Positions 8,321 through 17,280 are shown, counted from the first letter of the stretch. The stretch: DNA of 64,000 nucleotides from Marivirga harenae (GCF_030534335.1 NZ_CP130565.1:3617501-3681500); one strand, 5' to 3'. Notes: generated by a model not told the origin, from the sequence alone. Translations and numbers: made by a program.

Positions 8321-9670
8321 ATGACCTCCTCAGACGAATTCGGCACTAAGCCTATAAACTACTTATTAAGAAAACAAGCAGTTCCATCCGCAATTGGAAT
8401 TCTAACGCTATCCATATATGGCATTGTCGACACTATTTTTGTAGGTAATTATGTAGGCTCAGTAGGGATCGCTGCCATCACTGTAGTTATTCCTATAACA
8501 TTTTTGATTTCTTCAATTGGGATGGGGATCGGAATCGGTGGTGCTTCTATTATTTCAAGAGCTCTTGGCTCTGGCAAAACAGAAAAAGCCAATAAAACAT
8601 TTGGTAATCAGCTTACCTTAACTTTCATTTTAGGAATATTTTTTAGTTTGGCGTGTTGGATATTTATAGAACCGTTACTTGCAGCTTTTGGAGCAAAGGG
8701 AGATATTCTCCAACCAACCGTTGAGTATTTCACAATCCTATTATTGGGAATCCCTGTATTGGCATTTGCCATGATGTCCAACAGTATTTTTCGCGCAGTT
8801 GGATACCCTAAGGTTGCGATGGTAGTCATGATTGTTCCCGCAATTGTAAATGTCATTTTAGACCCGATTTTTATTGCGGTTTTAGGATGGGGAATTGAAG
8901 GAGCTGCTTGGGCAACTACATTTTCGTACCTTTTTAGTGCTGCTTACGCAGGTTATTTCTTTTTGAAAGGCAAAACTGGATTTATATTAAAGAAGTCAGA
9001 TTTTGTTTTGGACCTAAAACTTACTGGAGAGATTTTTTCTATAGGATCAGTAACCTTTGCCCGTCAAGGAGTAGTGAGTTTACTGTTTTTAGTATTGAAT
9101 AATTCTTTATTTAAATATGGAGGAGAAAGTGCTATTGCAGTGTACGGAATTATAAATAGGATGATGATGTTGGTAAATGTCCCTGCAATAGGGATTACAC
9201 AAGGTTCCATGCCTATTATAGGCTATAATTATGGGGCGGATTTATTTAAGAGGGTTAGTTTGACTTTAAGAAATGCCATCATTTCTGCTACAGTACTTTC
9301 TTCTGTTATCTACGCAGGCATCTTGATTTTCACACCTCAAATAGTCAGTGTTTTTACTAATGATCAAGATTTAATAAAAGAGACTGTTCCGGCATTAAGA
9401 ATTACATTTTTGATGACACCTTTAATCGCATTCCAGCTAATTAGTTCAGCGTATTTTCAGGCGTTAGGCAAAGCTTTGCCTGCACTTCTATTAACATTGA
9501 CTAAGCAAGGTTTCTTTCTGATACCTCTTCTCTTGATATTACCAAGTTTCTATGAAATTAATGGAATATGGATTGCGTTCCCTATTGCAGACCTCGCAAC
9601 GGCAATTGTTTGCATGAGCTATCTATTATACGATAGTAAGAAAATTGTACTTAATCCATCATCAGTATAA
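8321..9670 (+). CDS. MATE family multidrug/organic cation efflux transporter
   Basis: 449 residues with twelve hydrophobic helices in two similar halves, as in MATE exporters driven by Na+ or H+. The first half contains 'SIYGIVDTIFVGNYVGSVGIAAITVVIP' and 'GGASIISRALGSG', both typical of the MepA/NorM-like branch. The second half repeats the fold, with 'GITQGSMPIIGYNYGA' as the equivalent loop. Length is normal for the family (440-480). It probably exports cationic compounds across the inner membrane; the true substrate cannot be read. No adjacent regulator is seen. Confidence 0.9.
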   Translation: MTSSDEFGTKPINYLLRKQAVPSAIGILTLSIYGIVDTIFVGNYVGSVGIAAITVVIPITFLISSIGMGIGIGGASIISRALGSGKTEKANKTFGNQLTLTFILGIFFSLACWIFIEPLLAAFGAKGDILQPTVEYFTILLLGIPVLAFAMMSNSIFRAVGYPKVAMVVMIVPAIVNVILDPIFIAVLGWGIEGAAWATTFSYLFSAAYAGYFFLKGKTGFILKKSDFVLDLKLTGEIFSIGSVTFARQGVVSLLFLVLNNSLFKYGGESAIAVYGIINRMMMLVNVPAIGITQGSMPIIGYNYGADLFKRVSLTLRNAIISATVLSSVIYAGILIFTPQIVSVFTNDQDLIKETVPALRITFLMTPLIAFQLISSAYFQALGKALPALLLTLTKQGFFLIPLLLILPSFYEINGIWIAFPIADLATAIVCMSYLLYDSKKIVLNPSSV

Positions 9671-9767
9671 CAAAAATCACATCTCCTTTTATCCCAGATA
9701 AGTTGGTATAAGTAACACAGAATCGCCTTCGGTGTATTATGGTAAACATTAGCATCTTTTATGTGTC

Positions 9768-9775
9768 TAACTTTG
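9768..9775 (+). promoter_or_regulatory. Bacteroidota -7 promoter box (TAACTTTG)
   Basis: TAACTTTG fits the TAnnTTTG consensus and lies 18 nt before the start of the TonB-dependent receptor gene, giving a short leader. No TTG -33 element at the usual spacing was found. Confidence 0.5.
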
Positions 9776-9793
9776 TATTAATAAATTTTAATT

Positions 9794-12271
9794 ATGAAGT
9801 ATATATACATTATTTTATTACTAGTGACCGTAAATTACTCTTTCGCGCAACAAAGAGGAGGTTATGGAGGAGCCGGAAATTCGCAAATTACTGGGAAAAT
9901 TGATGGAACTATTTTAGATGAAAAAAATTCTGAGCCTGTTTCGTATGCAACTGTAGTTGTAAAATCACCAGCAAGTGGTGAAACCGTTAACGGAGTTGTA
10001 ACTGGTGATGACGGCAAGTTTAAGATCGTAGGTTTAAAACTTGGAAAGTATATTATCGAAATTTCATTTGTGGGTTACCAAAAATTTACACAAGAAGTGG
10101 AATTGACACCAAAGGAGCCTGATTTTACTTTCGAAAAAATACAGCTAGTAACAGACACAGATCAATTAGAAGAAGTAGTTGTTGCGGGTAAAAGAGAAAC
10201 CATAGAAAACAAAATAGATAGAATAGTTTACAATGCCGAACAGGATGTTGCTAACATGGGTGGGGATGCATCGGATGTTTTAAGAAGAGCACCCCTCCTA
10301 GCGGTTGACCAGGACGGAAATGTTTCCCTGAGAGGAAACTCAAACGTTCAAATACTAATAAATGGAAAACCAAGTAGTATGTTTGGAGCAAATACGGGAG
10401 ATGCATTGAAAATGATTCCTTCTGATCAGATTAAAAGTGTAGAAGTAATCACCTCCCCTTCCGCCAAGTATGATGGTGAAGGTACTGCCGGTATTATCAA
10501 CATAATTACTAAAAAACAAACCCCCCAAGGTTTTGCAGGAAATGTAGATTTAACTGCAGGTACTCGAATTAATAGAGGTGTTGTTGGTATTAATGCAGGA
10601 AAAGGTAGATTGGGCTTTAATGCAAACGGTAGTTCATTTTATTCCTGGCCGCAGTATGCAACGACAGATTTCTACCAAAGAACGGTAGTTAATGGTCAAG
10701 AAAATATTCGCGAACAAAATGGAGAAAACTTGAGCAATCGATTGGGTTACTTTGGAAATATGGGTGCATTTTATGACTTCAACGCTTACCATAGTTTATC
10801 GACTAGTCTAAGGTTACGCGGATTCAATAGTACTTCATCTGGAACCAATACAGTTTCACAAAACTTAGGAGGAGATGAGAGCTCATTTCAAAGATTTCAA
10901 GACAACTTCTCACAAAACTGGGGATATGAATGGTCATTAGACTATGTAATGAAATTTCCAGAACAAGAAGGAAGAGAATTTTCAGCTTCATACAAAATAG
11001 ATGGTAATGTTAGAGATCAAGAATTTGAGATTAATCAAGAGAATCCAGAAAACTATGAAGTTGGACGAAATGTAAATGATGGAAATAACAGAGAAAATAC
11101 TGTACAACTTGATTACACTCATCCAATGGGAGAGAATTTCAAATTAGAAACTGGTTTTAAATCCATTATTCGCGATATAGATAGTGATTTTCGCTACGAA
11201 GAGCAGCCAGAGGGTGCAAATTCATACCAAGTAGTGGATAATAGAACAGATATCTTCTTCTATAATCAAGATGTATTTGCAGGATACATTTCTACTCAAA
11301 CTAATATCACAAAAAAATTAGGCGTGATAGCAGGAGTTCGATACGAGTACACAGGCTTAGAGGGAAATTTTGAAGAAGCTACCGAGCAAGCATTTGGCCC
11401 TATTTCTTATGAAAACTGGTTACCCAGCATCATAGTCAGTCAAAAGTTTGGCAAGTTCAACTCCCTAAAGCTAGCTTATAATCGAAGAATTCAAAGGCCT
11501 AGTTTGGGTAATGTAAATCCATATGTAGAAATAGGAAATATTCGAAATATCAGCTTTGGTAATCCCATGCTAAATCCTGAATTATCTGATAATTACGAAC
11601 TCGGTTATAGTACATTTTTAAAAGGCACATCGTTTAACCTTTCTTTCTTTTACAATGATATCAGCGAAGTCATTCAATCCGTGATTTTCGAAGACCCAGA
11701 AAGAGATGCTACTGTGACTACTTTTGATAATGTGGGAACACAGCAAAACGTAGGGAGTAACGTATTTATATCCACTAAATTTTTTGATATTTGGACTGTT
11801 CGCGGTGGAATAAATGCTAATTATTTCATGTCAGAAGGAATTATTCAAGGGCAGGAGGTTGAAAACAATGCGTGGTTGTTTAGCGGTAATATTAATTCAA
11901 ATATTGAATTACCAAAAGACTGGGTTATAGATGCTTTTGGATTTGCGAGACCTAGGAGACAAACCTTGCAAGGATATAACCCGGCATTTTCAATTTTTGG
12001 CATGGGAATAAAAAAGCAGATCTGGGAAAAAAGAGGAAGCATTGGTCTTTCTATAATAGAACCTTTTAAGGCTAGAAAACCATTTGAAAGTGAATTAGGA
12101 GAGGAAAATAGCGATTTCTACCAAAGAAATGTCTTTGCGATTCCATTTCGTTCTTTTGGAATTAACTTCAGCTATAAATTTGGTCAGCTAGATTACAAAG
12201 CAAGGACAAAGCGAAGTCGAATCTCTAATGATGATCAAAAATCTGGAGGAGATGATGGCCAATCGTTTTAA
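9794..12271 (+). CDS. TonB-dependent receptor-like outer-membrane protein
   Basis: 825 residues. A signal peptide (~1-18, ending SFAQ) is followed by a carboxypeptidase-regulatory-like beta-sandwich (~33-115, with 'VSYATVVV' and 'GKYIIEISFVGYQ'). A TonB plug domain (~125-240, 'ADVLRRAPL'-like segment, 'NVQILINGKP') leads into a beta-barrel of the OMP_b-brl_3 type running to the C-terminus. It resembles the Bacteroidota 'outer membrane beta-barrel family' receptors rather than SusC, and no SusD partner is adjacent. Such proteins import siderophores, peptides or other large nutrients using TonB energy; the ligand is unknown. It is a single-gene unit closed by the strong terminator at 12288-12329. 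Confidence 0.9.
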   Translation: MKYIYIILLLVTVNYSFAQQRGGYGGAGNSQITGKIDGTILDEKNSEPVSYATVVVKSPASGETVNGVVTGDDGKFKIVGLKLGKYIIEISFVGYQKFTQEVELTPKEPDFTFEKIQLVTDTDQLEEVVVAGKRETIENKIDRIVYNAEQDVANMGGDASDVLRRAPLLAVDQDGNVSLRGNSNVQILINGKPSSMFGANTGDALKMIPSDQIKSVEVITSPSAKYDGEGTAGIINIITKKQTPQGFAGNVDLTAGTRINRGVVGINAGKGRLGFNANGSSFYSWPQYATTDFYQRTVVNGQENIREQNGENLSNRLGYFGNMGAFYDFNAYHSLSTSLRLRGFNSTSSGTNTVSQNLGGDESSFQRFQDNFSQNWGYEWSLDYVMKFPEQEGREFSASYKIDGNVRDQEFEINQENPENYEVGRNVNDGNNRENTVQLDYTHPMGENFKLETGFKSIIRDIDSDFRYEEQPEGANSYQVVDNRTDIFFYNQDVFAGYISTQTNITKKLGVIAGVRYEYTGLEGNFEEATEQAFGPISYENWLPSIIVSQKFGKFNSLKLAYNRRIQRPSLGNVNPYVEIGNIRNISFGNPMLNPELSDNYELGYSTFLKGTSFNLSFFYNDISEVIQSVIFEDPERDATVTTFDNVGTQQNVGSNVFISTKFFDIWTVRGGINANYFMSEGIIQGQEVENNAWLFSGNINSNIELPKDWVIDAFGFARPRRQTLQGYNPAFSIFGMGIKKQIWEKRGSIGLSIIEPFKARKPFESELGEENSDFYQRNVFAIPFRSFGINFSYKFGQLDYKARTKRSRISNDDQKSGGDDGQSF

Positions 12272-12287
12272 TTGGCTGTAACGACCT

Positions 12288-12329
12288 AAAAAAAGGGTCG
12301 GATACGTAACGTATCCGACCCTTTTTTTT
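12288..12329 (+). terminator. strong intrinsic terminator
   Basis: A 12-bp GC-containing stem (12295-12306 with 12310-12321) closed by a 3-nt loop, flanked by A7 on the left and T8 on the right. It directly follows the TonB-dependent receptor gene and could act in both directions. Confidence 0.93.
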
Positions 12330-12701
12330 ATGCAAAATACATTTTCAACCAAAATTGAGGCAGCACTTCTGCTTAAGTTTGGAATTGAGTAAATATGATA
12401 ATTTAAATATCAACAGAGTGAATCGCCCACATCATAGACAAACTTAAATTCATTTATCATCCCTTTGAAAAAAGGGATCTGGACCAATTGAAACTTGTTT
12501 CAATTATTTCATGGCAGCTACCTCATCAAACAAGTCTTTAAAACTAGGATTCATATTTTCGTAAACTATTATGACAAGATCACTCGCATTCTCGAAGATT
12601 TAGCTCTAGCCAAATTTATCAGTATTGGGATAAACTTAATAGAAATATACTCCTGAGTGAATTGCTTATAGCATAATCATGATAATATAGATCTAGTCAA
12701 T
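12330..12701. other. intergenic region without a supported gene
   Basis: About 370 bases of AT-rich sequence between the terminator and the hrpB promoter box. A 31-codon minus-strand stretch (12504-12599) translates to protein-like sequence ending 'LFDEVAAMK' but lacks a start codon beyond an internal Met. It may be a decayed 3' gene end. Nothing else is supported. Confidence 0.4.
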
Positions 12702-12709
12702 TATCTTTG
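12702..12709 (+). promoter_or_regulatory. -7 promoter box (TATCTTTG), 4 nt before hrpB start
   Basis: TATCTTTG fits TAnnTTTG. Its last G is separated from the ATG at 12714 by only 4 nt, so transcription would begin at or next to the start codon (leaderless mRNA). Same geometry as at 16942-16949, 17269-17276 and 35205-35212. Confidence 0.55.
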
Positions 12710-12713
12710 CTAC

Positions 12714-14834
12714 ATGCCAAAATTTGACTTTTCTAAAATAGATTTACCGATAATCAAAATTCTTCCAACACTACTGCAAAGAATGAAAGAGGAGCAAAAC
12801 CTCATATTAAATGCAGAAGCTGGTGCTGGAAAAAGCACCATCATCCCATTAGCGTTACTGGATATGCTGAAAGTGGATCAAAAAATTATCATGCTGGAGC
12901 CAAGAAGATTAGCAGCAAAATCCATAGCACAAAGGATGTCCCAGCTTTTAGGAGAAGAAATAGGCACCACCGTTGGTTACAGAATCCGCTTTGAGACCAG
13001 AGTGACCAAATCTACCAAAATAGAGGTTGTAACTGAAGGTATCCTCAACAAAATGATGGACAGTGACCCTCATCTCACAGATGTAGCCATAATCATTTTT
13101 GATGAATTTCATGAAAGAAGTATACATGCAGATGTTGCTTTAGCTTTAGCCCGCTTCACTCAACAAAATTCAAGGCCTGATATAAAGCTATTAATCATGT
13201 CTGCTACCTTGAATCAAAAATTATTGGCCAAAGAACTTAAGGCAAAAGTGGTGGTTAGCGAAGGTAGGCAATATCCTGTCGATATCGTCTATGCTGGAAA
13301 TTTAGATCAAAGATTGATCGCAGAATTAACCGCAGAACAAATTAAAAGATCCTTAATAGAAGATGAAGGAGATATTTTGGTTTTCCTTCCGGGTCAGGGC
13401 GAGATTTTAGGAATACAAGATTTGCTAAGAAAAGCTAAAATAAAAGCAGAAATCTGTCCACTTTACGGCCAGCTTCCATGGCCAAAGCAGTGGTCCGCCA
13501 TTCAGCCCCACCCAAAAGGAAAACGTAAAGTCGTTTTAGCCACCTCCATCGCAGAAACAAGTTTGACAATTGAAGGTATAAAAATTGTAATTGACACAGG
13601 ACTAAAAAGAAATTCAATTTTTGATCCCAATTCGGCCTTAAATAGCTTAATAACTCAAAATATCTCGCAAGATGAAGCAACACAACGAGCTGGGAGGGCA
13701 GGAAGAGTAGCTGCTGGAAAATGCTATAGAATGTGGACTCAAACAGAACAAAATTTAAAACCCAGCCACAGATTGGCTGAAATCCTTTATGCTGATTTAG
13801 CCAACTTAAAATTGGATTTGGCTGCTCGAAACATTCATGAAAGTAAAAAACTTTTTTGGCTGACTCCTCCCCCTTTGGATAAGCTGATATATGCTGAAAA
13901 CTTATTGAATCAATTGGAGGCTATAGACGCTGAGAAGCATATAACTGAAGTTGGTAAACAAATGCACCAACTCCCATGCCATCCAAGATTGGCACATATG
14001 CTAGTGAAATCTACCGAAAATTTATCTCTTGCTGTTGATATTGCAGCTTTACTAGAAGAAAAAGACCCGCTGTATAAAAAGGCAGGTGCTGATATAAGCG
14101 AAAGAATTGAAACCCTTAGAACACTAAGAAATGAAAAAAGATTGGGAAGAAATTTTAAAAAGATAGAAAAAATCGCTTCCTCCTACCGATCACTTTTCAA
14201 TATTGATGAGGACAATAGCGAAATTGATCCTTATGCAATCGGATACTTACTAGCCATGGCCTACCCTGACAGAATTGCTTCCGCAAAAAGAGGCAATAAT
14301 GCTCAGTTTCAATTGTCAAATGGCAGTATAGCGGCTATAGGGCATAAAGATGAATTAGCTGATGAAAGCTGGTTGACTGTAGCTAATATGGATGCCAGAA
14401 GTGGAATGGGAAAAATATTTTTAGCGGCTCCCCTTAATCCCAGAGACTTAAAACCCTTGGTTAAAAATAAACGCTCAGTGAAATGGAATTTTGATGATGA
14501 TGAGTTTGTAGTCAGTGAAGATTTAAGTATCGGAAATATCATTTTAAAAAGTGAGGAGCTGGACCAAGAATCAAGCCCTTTTGAAAAAAGAAACGCTATA
14601 ATTAGAGCATTGCAGCTGCATTACGAGGAACTTCTTAGACCTGATGATGAATTTGCTAATTACCTACAAGAACTGAAAATTAAAAGTGATGAATTGCTTG
14701 ATTTAGATCTGAAATTTCTAGGTATAACTGCTGAAAGGTGGTTACCAGTGGGAATTGAAAATGATCAACAGGTATTAAAAAAGATTCAACAGCTTTCTTT
14801 AACATCAATTCTCCGAAATCTAATTACATCCTAG
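12714..14834 (+). CDS. hrpB: ATP-dependent helicase HrpB, C-terminally short
   Basis: 706 residues, DExH-type RNA helicase. It has Walker A AEAGAGKST (~34-42), motif II DEFH (~130-133), SATL (motif III, ~163-166), and QRAGRAGR (motif VI, ~324-331). Helicase-associated and HrpB-specific regions follow, including 'MAYPDRIASAKRG' and 'SWLTVANMD'. HrpB proteins are usually about 800-850 residues. Here the chain stops just after the segment 'LTSILRNLIT', where homologues continue with a conserved block containing P-[ST]-G-S, so roughly 110-120 residues are missing. I see no continuation in other frames after the stop. The ATPase core looks intact. HrpB's biological substrate is poorly known. Promoter box at 12702-12709. 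Confidence 0.88.
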   Translation: MPKFDFSKIDLPIIKILPTLLQRMKEEQNLILNAEAGAGKSTIIPLALLDMLKVDQKIIMLEPRRLAAKSIAQRMSQLLGEEIGTTVGYRIRFETRVTKSTKIEVVTEGILNKMMDSDPHLTDVAIIIFDEFHERSIHADVALALARFTQQNSRPDIKLLIMSATLNQKLLAKELKAKVVVSEGRQYPVDIVYAGNLDQRLIAELTAEQIKRSLIEDEGDILVFLPGQGEILGIQDLLRKAKIKAEICPLYGQLPWPKQWSAIQPHPKGKRKVVLATSIAETSLTIEGIKIVIDTGLKRNSIFDPNSALNSLITQNISQDEATQRAGRAGRVAAGKCYRMWTQTEQNLKPSHRLAEILYADLANLKLDLAARNIHESKKLFWLTPPPLDKLIYAENLLNQLEAIDAEKHITEVGKQMHQLPCHPRLAHMLVKSTENLSLAVDIAALLEEKDPLYKKAGADISERIETLRTLRNEKRLGRNFKKIEKIASSYRSLFNIDEDNSEIDPYAIGYLLAMAYPDRIASAKRGNNAQFQLSNGSIAAIGHKDELADESWLTVANMDARSGMGKIFLAAPLNPRDLKPLVKNKRSVKWNFDDDEFVVSEDLSIGNIILKSEELDQESSPFEKRNAIIRALQLHYEELLRPDDEFANYLQELKIKSDELLDLDLKFLGITAERWLPVGIENDQQVLKKIQQLSLTSILRNLITS

Positions 14835-14965
14835 TCTTCAAGGCCTCTAAATTTAAGCATCACGAGCAGAATGAAATATATCTGAAATACTTCACTACGG
14901 AATTCATATAAATATTTTATCCTATCCATTAGAAAAACAAATAATAATACAAGCGAATAGTTTTA

Positions 14966-14973
14966 TAGTTTTG
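14966..14973 (+). promoter_or_regulatory. -7 promoter box (TAGTTTTG) before the SbtA operon
   Basis: TAGTTTTG fits TAnnTTTG and lies 6 nt before the ATG at 14980. It overlaps the alternative TTG start at 14971, which argues against that start. It would drive a leaderless or near-leaderless transcript of the small gene and the permease. Confidence 0.5.
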
Positions 14974-14979
14974 CACCAT

Positions 14980-15261
14980 ATGATCAAGGCGGAAAATTTA
15001 AAACTTATATCAGGAATCTTTAATACTGGCGAAGCAACAAAAATATTATTAGGCCTACTCAAAAACAAAATGGACTTTCACAATATGGAGATTGCGCATC
15101 TTAAAGAAACTGGCTCCGGAAATCTTGAGAAATCAGAGCAACGACTTAAGGAATTGAAGCTACTTGAAAAGGAAATTAAGTTAATAATAGAGGAAGCCAT
15201 GCATGAGCAGCTCGACTTACGAATTGAGAGTACTATCAATATCAATCCAATAAATAAATAA
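14980..15261 (+). CDS. small helical protein encoded with SbtA-type permease
   Basis: 93 residues from the ATG at 14980 (a TTG at 14971 lies inside the probable promoter box). Predicted mostly alpha-helical, with a charged middle ('EKSEQRLKELKLLEKEIKLIIEEA') and a short strand-like C-terminus ('DLRIESTININ'). It is not recognisably a PII or SbtB protein, which normally partners SbtA. It ends 5 nt before the permease gene, so the two are co-transcribed and probably translationally coupled. A role in controlling the permease is an inference from position only. Confidence 0.7.
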   Translation: MIKAENLKLISGIFNTGEATKILLGLLKNKMDFHNMEIAHLKETGSGNLEKSEQRLKELKLLEKEIKLIIEEAMHEQLDLRIESTININPINK

Positions 15262-15266
15262 AACCA

Positions 15267-16235
15267 ATGAATTTTGGACTGTTAGTTGAAAATTTAAGCA
15301 ATCCTGCCCTTCTTTTTTTTCTTTTTGGGATTATTGCAGTGATGCTAAAAAGTGATTTACAAATACCAGAGAGCTCATCAAAATTTATATCTCTGTATTT
15401 ATTATTTTCCATTGGTTTTAAAGGTGGACATGAATTAGCACATGCTGAATTGGGTTGGTCGGTATTTTGGACGGTGCTCTTCGCTCTGGCTACCTCTGTA
15501 TTAATTCCAATCTATTCATTTTTCATACTGAAAGGAAAACTAGGCTCACAAAATGCAGGTGCTATAGCAGCTTCCTACGGTTCCATTAGTGCAGTTACTT
15601 TTATAACAGCAGTAAGCTTTCTCGAGCTGCAAAAGATCAGCTTTGGTGGACATATGGTTGCTATAATGGCCATGTTAGAAGCCCCAGCGATCATGGTGGG
15701 TGTACTATTGCTGAATATGTATAAGGAAGAAAAATCTGAAAAATTGCTTGATCGATCGGTAGTATCTCATGCCTTTACCAATGGAAGTGTACTGCTAATC
15801 CTTGGAAGTCTCGTTATAGGCTGGATTGCAAGTGATAGTCAAGCAAAAGGGATAGAACCATTCACCACAGATATCTTCAAAGGTTTTTTAGCAATATTTC
15901 TGTTAGATATGGGTATATCTAGTGGTAAAAAATTAGGGAATCTTTTTCAACATGGAAAATTCATTTTCGCATTTTCAATTCTAATGCCATTATTTAATGG
16001 AGTAGTAGTAAGTATTCTTAGTGGATTGATCACTTCAGAAGTGGGTGACCGGTTTTTATTAAGTATTTTGTCAGCAAGTGCATCTTATATTGCAGTTCCT
16101 GCCGCTATGAAAATTGCTGCACCAAAGGCGAACCCCAGTTTATATTTACCTATGGCTTTAGCGATAACATTTCCATTTAATATAACCCTGGGCTTTCCAG
16201 TGTATATGAAAATAATTGAAATGAATCTACTTTAG
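15267..16235 (+). CDS. sodium-dependent bicarbonate transporter, SbtA family
   Basis: 322 residues with about ten membrane helices in two inverted halves. The start ('NPALLFFLFGIIAVMLKSDLQIPE') and 'LYLLFSIGFKGGHELA' are diagnostic of the SbtA family. The second half has 'FLAIFLLDMGISSGK' and 'SASASYIAVPAAMK', also conserved. SbtA imports HCO3- with Na+ across the inner membrane in cyanobacteria; homologues in heterotrophs probably supply bicarbonate for anaplerotic carboxylations. Family length is 320-380, so the gene looks complete with a short central loop. Its regulator SbtB (PII-like) is absent; instead a 93-residue unknown protein is encoded directly upstream. Confidence 0.87.
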   Translation: MNFGLLVENLSNPALLFFLFGIIAVMLKSDLQIPESSSKFISLYLLFSIGFKGGHELAHAELGWSVFWTVLFALATSVLIPIYSFFILKGKLGSQNAGAIAASYGSISAVTFITAVSFLELQKISFGGHMVAIMAMLEAPAIMVGVLLLNMYKEEKSEKLLDRSVVSHAFTNGSVLLILGSLVIGWIASDSQAKGIEPFTTDIFKGFLAIFLLDMGISSGKKLGNLFQHGKFIFAFSILMPLFNGVVVSILSGLITSEVGDRFLLSILSASASYIAVPAAMKIAAPKANPSLYLPMALAITFPFNITLGFPVYMKIIEMNLL

Positions 16236-16240
16236 AATTA

Positions 16241-16447
16241 TCAACGAGGCATTAATAACATCATATAAAATAAAATAGCAAATCCTAAACTCCAAGTAGT
16301 TCTATCGTACGGGCTTCCAGGGATATAGCCAATCAATAGTCGATGGATGCAAAGAAGGTGCGACTTTTCCTTTTCAAATGCAGTATAATTGAAATAATGA
16401 TTATTGATTGCTTTCCTCTTCATCTTCTTCTTCATCCTCATCTTCAT
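16241..16447 (-). CDS. possible small single-pass membrane protein overlapping lipoprotein 3' end
   Basis: Up to 68 residues. The C-terminal part ('WSLGFAILFYMMLLMPR') is a membrane helix, preceded by a basic/polar stretch with 'HLLCIHRLLIGYIPG' that reads like real protein. The first ~12 codons are the acidic repeat of the neighbouring lipoprotein read in another frame (Lys/Met/Arg-rich), so the start may be 16447, 16441, 16435 or, most compactly, 16423. It follows the lipoprotein gene on the same strand with an overlap of up to 47 nt, so coupled translation is possible. It ends 5 nt from the convergent SbtA stop. No family recognised. Confidence 0.42.
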   Translation of the reverse strand: MKMRMKKKMKRKAINNHYFNYTAFEKEKSHLLCIHRLLIGYIPGSPYDRTTWSLGFAILFYMMLLMPR

Positions 16448-16937
16448 CCTCTACCACAGGAGGAAAAGGAAAATGAGTAAATCTTTCGAACAGGCTATCC
16501 GCTTCAAAGAAAGTGTTGATGGAAAAACGATTTGGATCTATATCTTCAATTTGGAAATAAGCAGTATCCGTTCCTCTCCATACAAAAACCACCGTATCAA
16601 TTGCAGTTTGTGCAGTTTGAGCAGATGGTACAAACCAAAATCCTCTTAATGTATCAGTAGAAATTCCACAAGTATCAGCAGGATTAATATAAAAAAGGGA
16701 ATCCTTATCGCTGGTAGCCGAGGTAAAATTAAATATGACCTGTCGAGGAACTTCACAAGAATCAAACGCTACTTCTTCAGAGAATAACATTCTCTCATCC
16801 AACATCCATCTCTTAGTTTCCTGATTGGAGAGTAATCTTTGCACCTCTACCCTTCTGAATGCATCGAAAGTGGGTTCATCAGGTAAACAAGAGAGCAGCA
16901 TAAAACTCAAAGGAAACAAAAACAAAAATCTCTTCAT
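16401..16937 (-). CDS. lipoprotein with acidic C-terminal tail, function unknown
   Basis: 178 residues. A lipoprotein signal peptide ends with LLSC (Cys17), so the mature protein is lipid-anchored. The body has beta-strand-like segments ('QVIFNFTSA', 'TVVFVWRGTD') and no recognised domain. The last ~17 residues are almost entirely Asp/Glu from GAT/GAA/GAG triplets, a low-complexity tail. A -7 promoter box sits 4 nt before its start (16942-16949, minus strand). The small ORF at 16241-16447 may be coupled to it. The mature protein probably faces the periplasm or cell surface; function unknown. Confidence 0.72.
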   Translation of the reverse strand: MKRFLFLFPLSFMLLSCLPDEPTFDAFRRVEVQRLLSNQETKRWMLDERMLFSEEVAFDSCEVPRQVIFNFTSATSDKDSLFYINPADTCGISTDTLRGFWFVPSAQTAQTAIDTVVFVWRGTDTAYFQIEDIDPNRFSINTFFEADSLFERFTHFPFPPVVEDEDEDEEEDEEESNQ

Positions 16938-16941
16938 TTGG

Positions 16942-16949
16942 CAAATATA
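16942..16949 (-). promoter_or_regulatory. -7 promoter box (TATATTTG on minus strand), 4 nt before start
   Basis: The minus strand reads TATATTTG, fitting TAnnTTTG, with 4 nt between its G and the ATG at 16937. This matches the geometry at 12702, 17269 and 35205 and predicts a leaderless lipoprotein mRNA. Confidence 0.5.
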
Positions 16950-17247
16950 ATATTTTATGAACTGGAAGAATTAAAAACAGTGCCAAGATTCACAAAAAAT
17001 TCCAAGGAGATCAAAAACATAAAATAATCAATTTTTTTATACATAAAATTATATTTTAAAATATAATTCACTTATCTTCAATCTATAAAGTGTAAGTTTG
17101 TTGTAAGGTTAAAGACCAATACGATTGTAAAAAAATTTTACAACCCCCTTTAAAAGGGTATTATTTATAATTTTTCCAGTATAGTATATAATTTTGTAAA
17201 TTTCTCTTTCGATGTAATATATGTATTGTTCGATGAAATTATGTTTT
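16950..17247. other. very AT-rich intergenic region between divergent genes
   Basis: Spacer between the leftward lipoprotein gene and the rightward giant gene. It has several A/T runs and no ORF worth reporting. An additional TAAGTTTG box occurs near 17093-17100 and could give a longer-leader transcript of the giant gene. Otherwise nothing was seen. Confidence 0.4.
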
Positions 17248-17276
17248 TTGCGCACCAACTATAAATAGTATGTTTG
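17248..17276 (+). promoter_or_regulatory. full Bacteroidota promoter (TTG-N18-TATGTTTG) at giant gene start
   Basis: TTG at 17248-17250 and TATGTTTG at 17269-17276 are separated by 18 nt, within the spacing known for Bacteroidota promoters. The box ends 4 nt before the ATG at 17281. An in-frame TAG at 17266-17268 rules out a start further upstream. The transcript would be leaderless. Confidence 0.62.
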
Positions 17277-17280
17277 TATA

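Noticed and set aside
12504-12599. 31-codon minus-strand frame in the gap before hrpB
   Set aside because: No start codon at its head and too short; at most a gene remnant, so it is only mentioned in the gap entry.
16404-16450. Run of GAT/GAA/GAG-type codons as a tandem repeat or mobile element
   Set aside because: It is the acidic low-complexity tail of the lipoprotein, not a transposable or CRISPR repeat.
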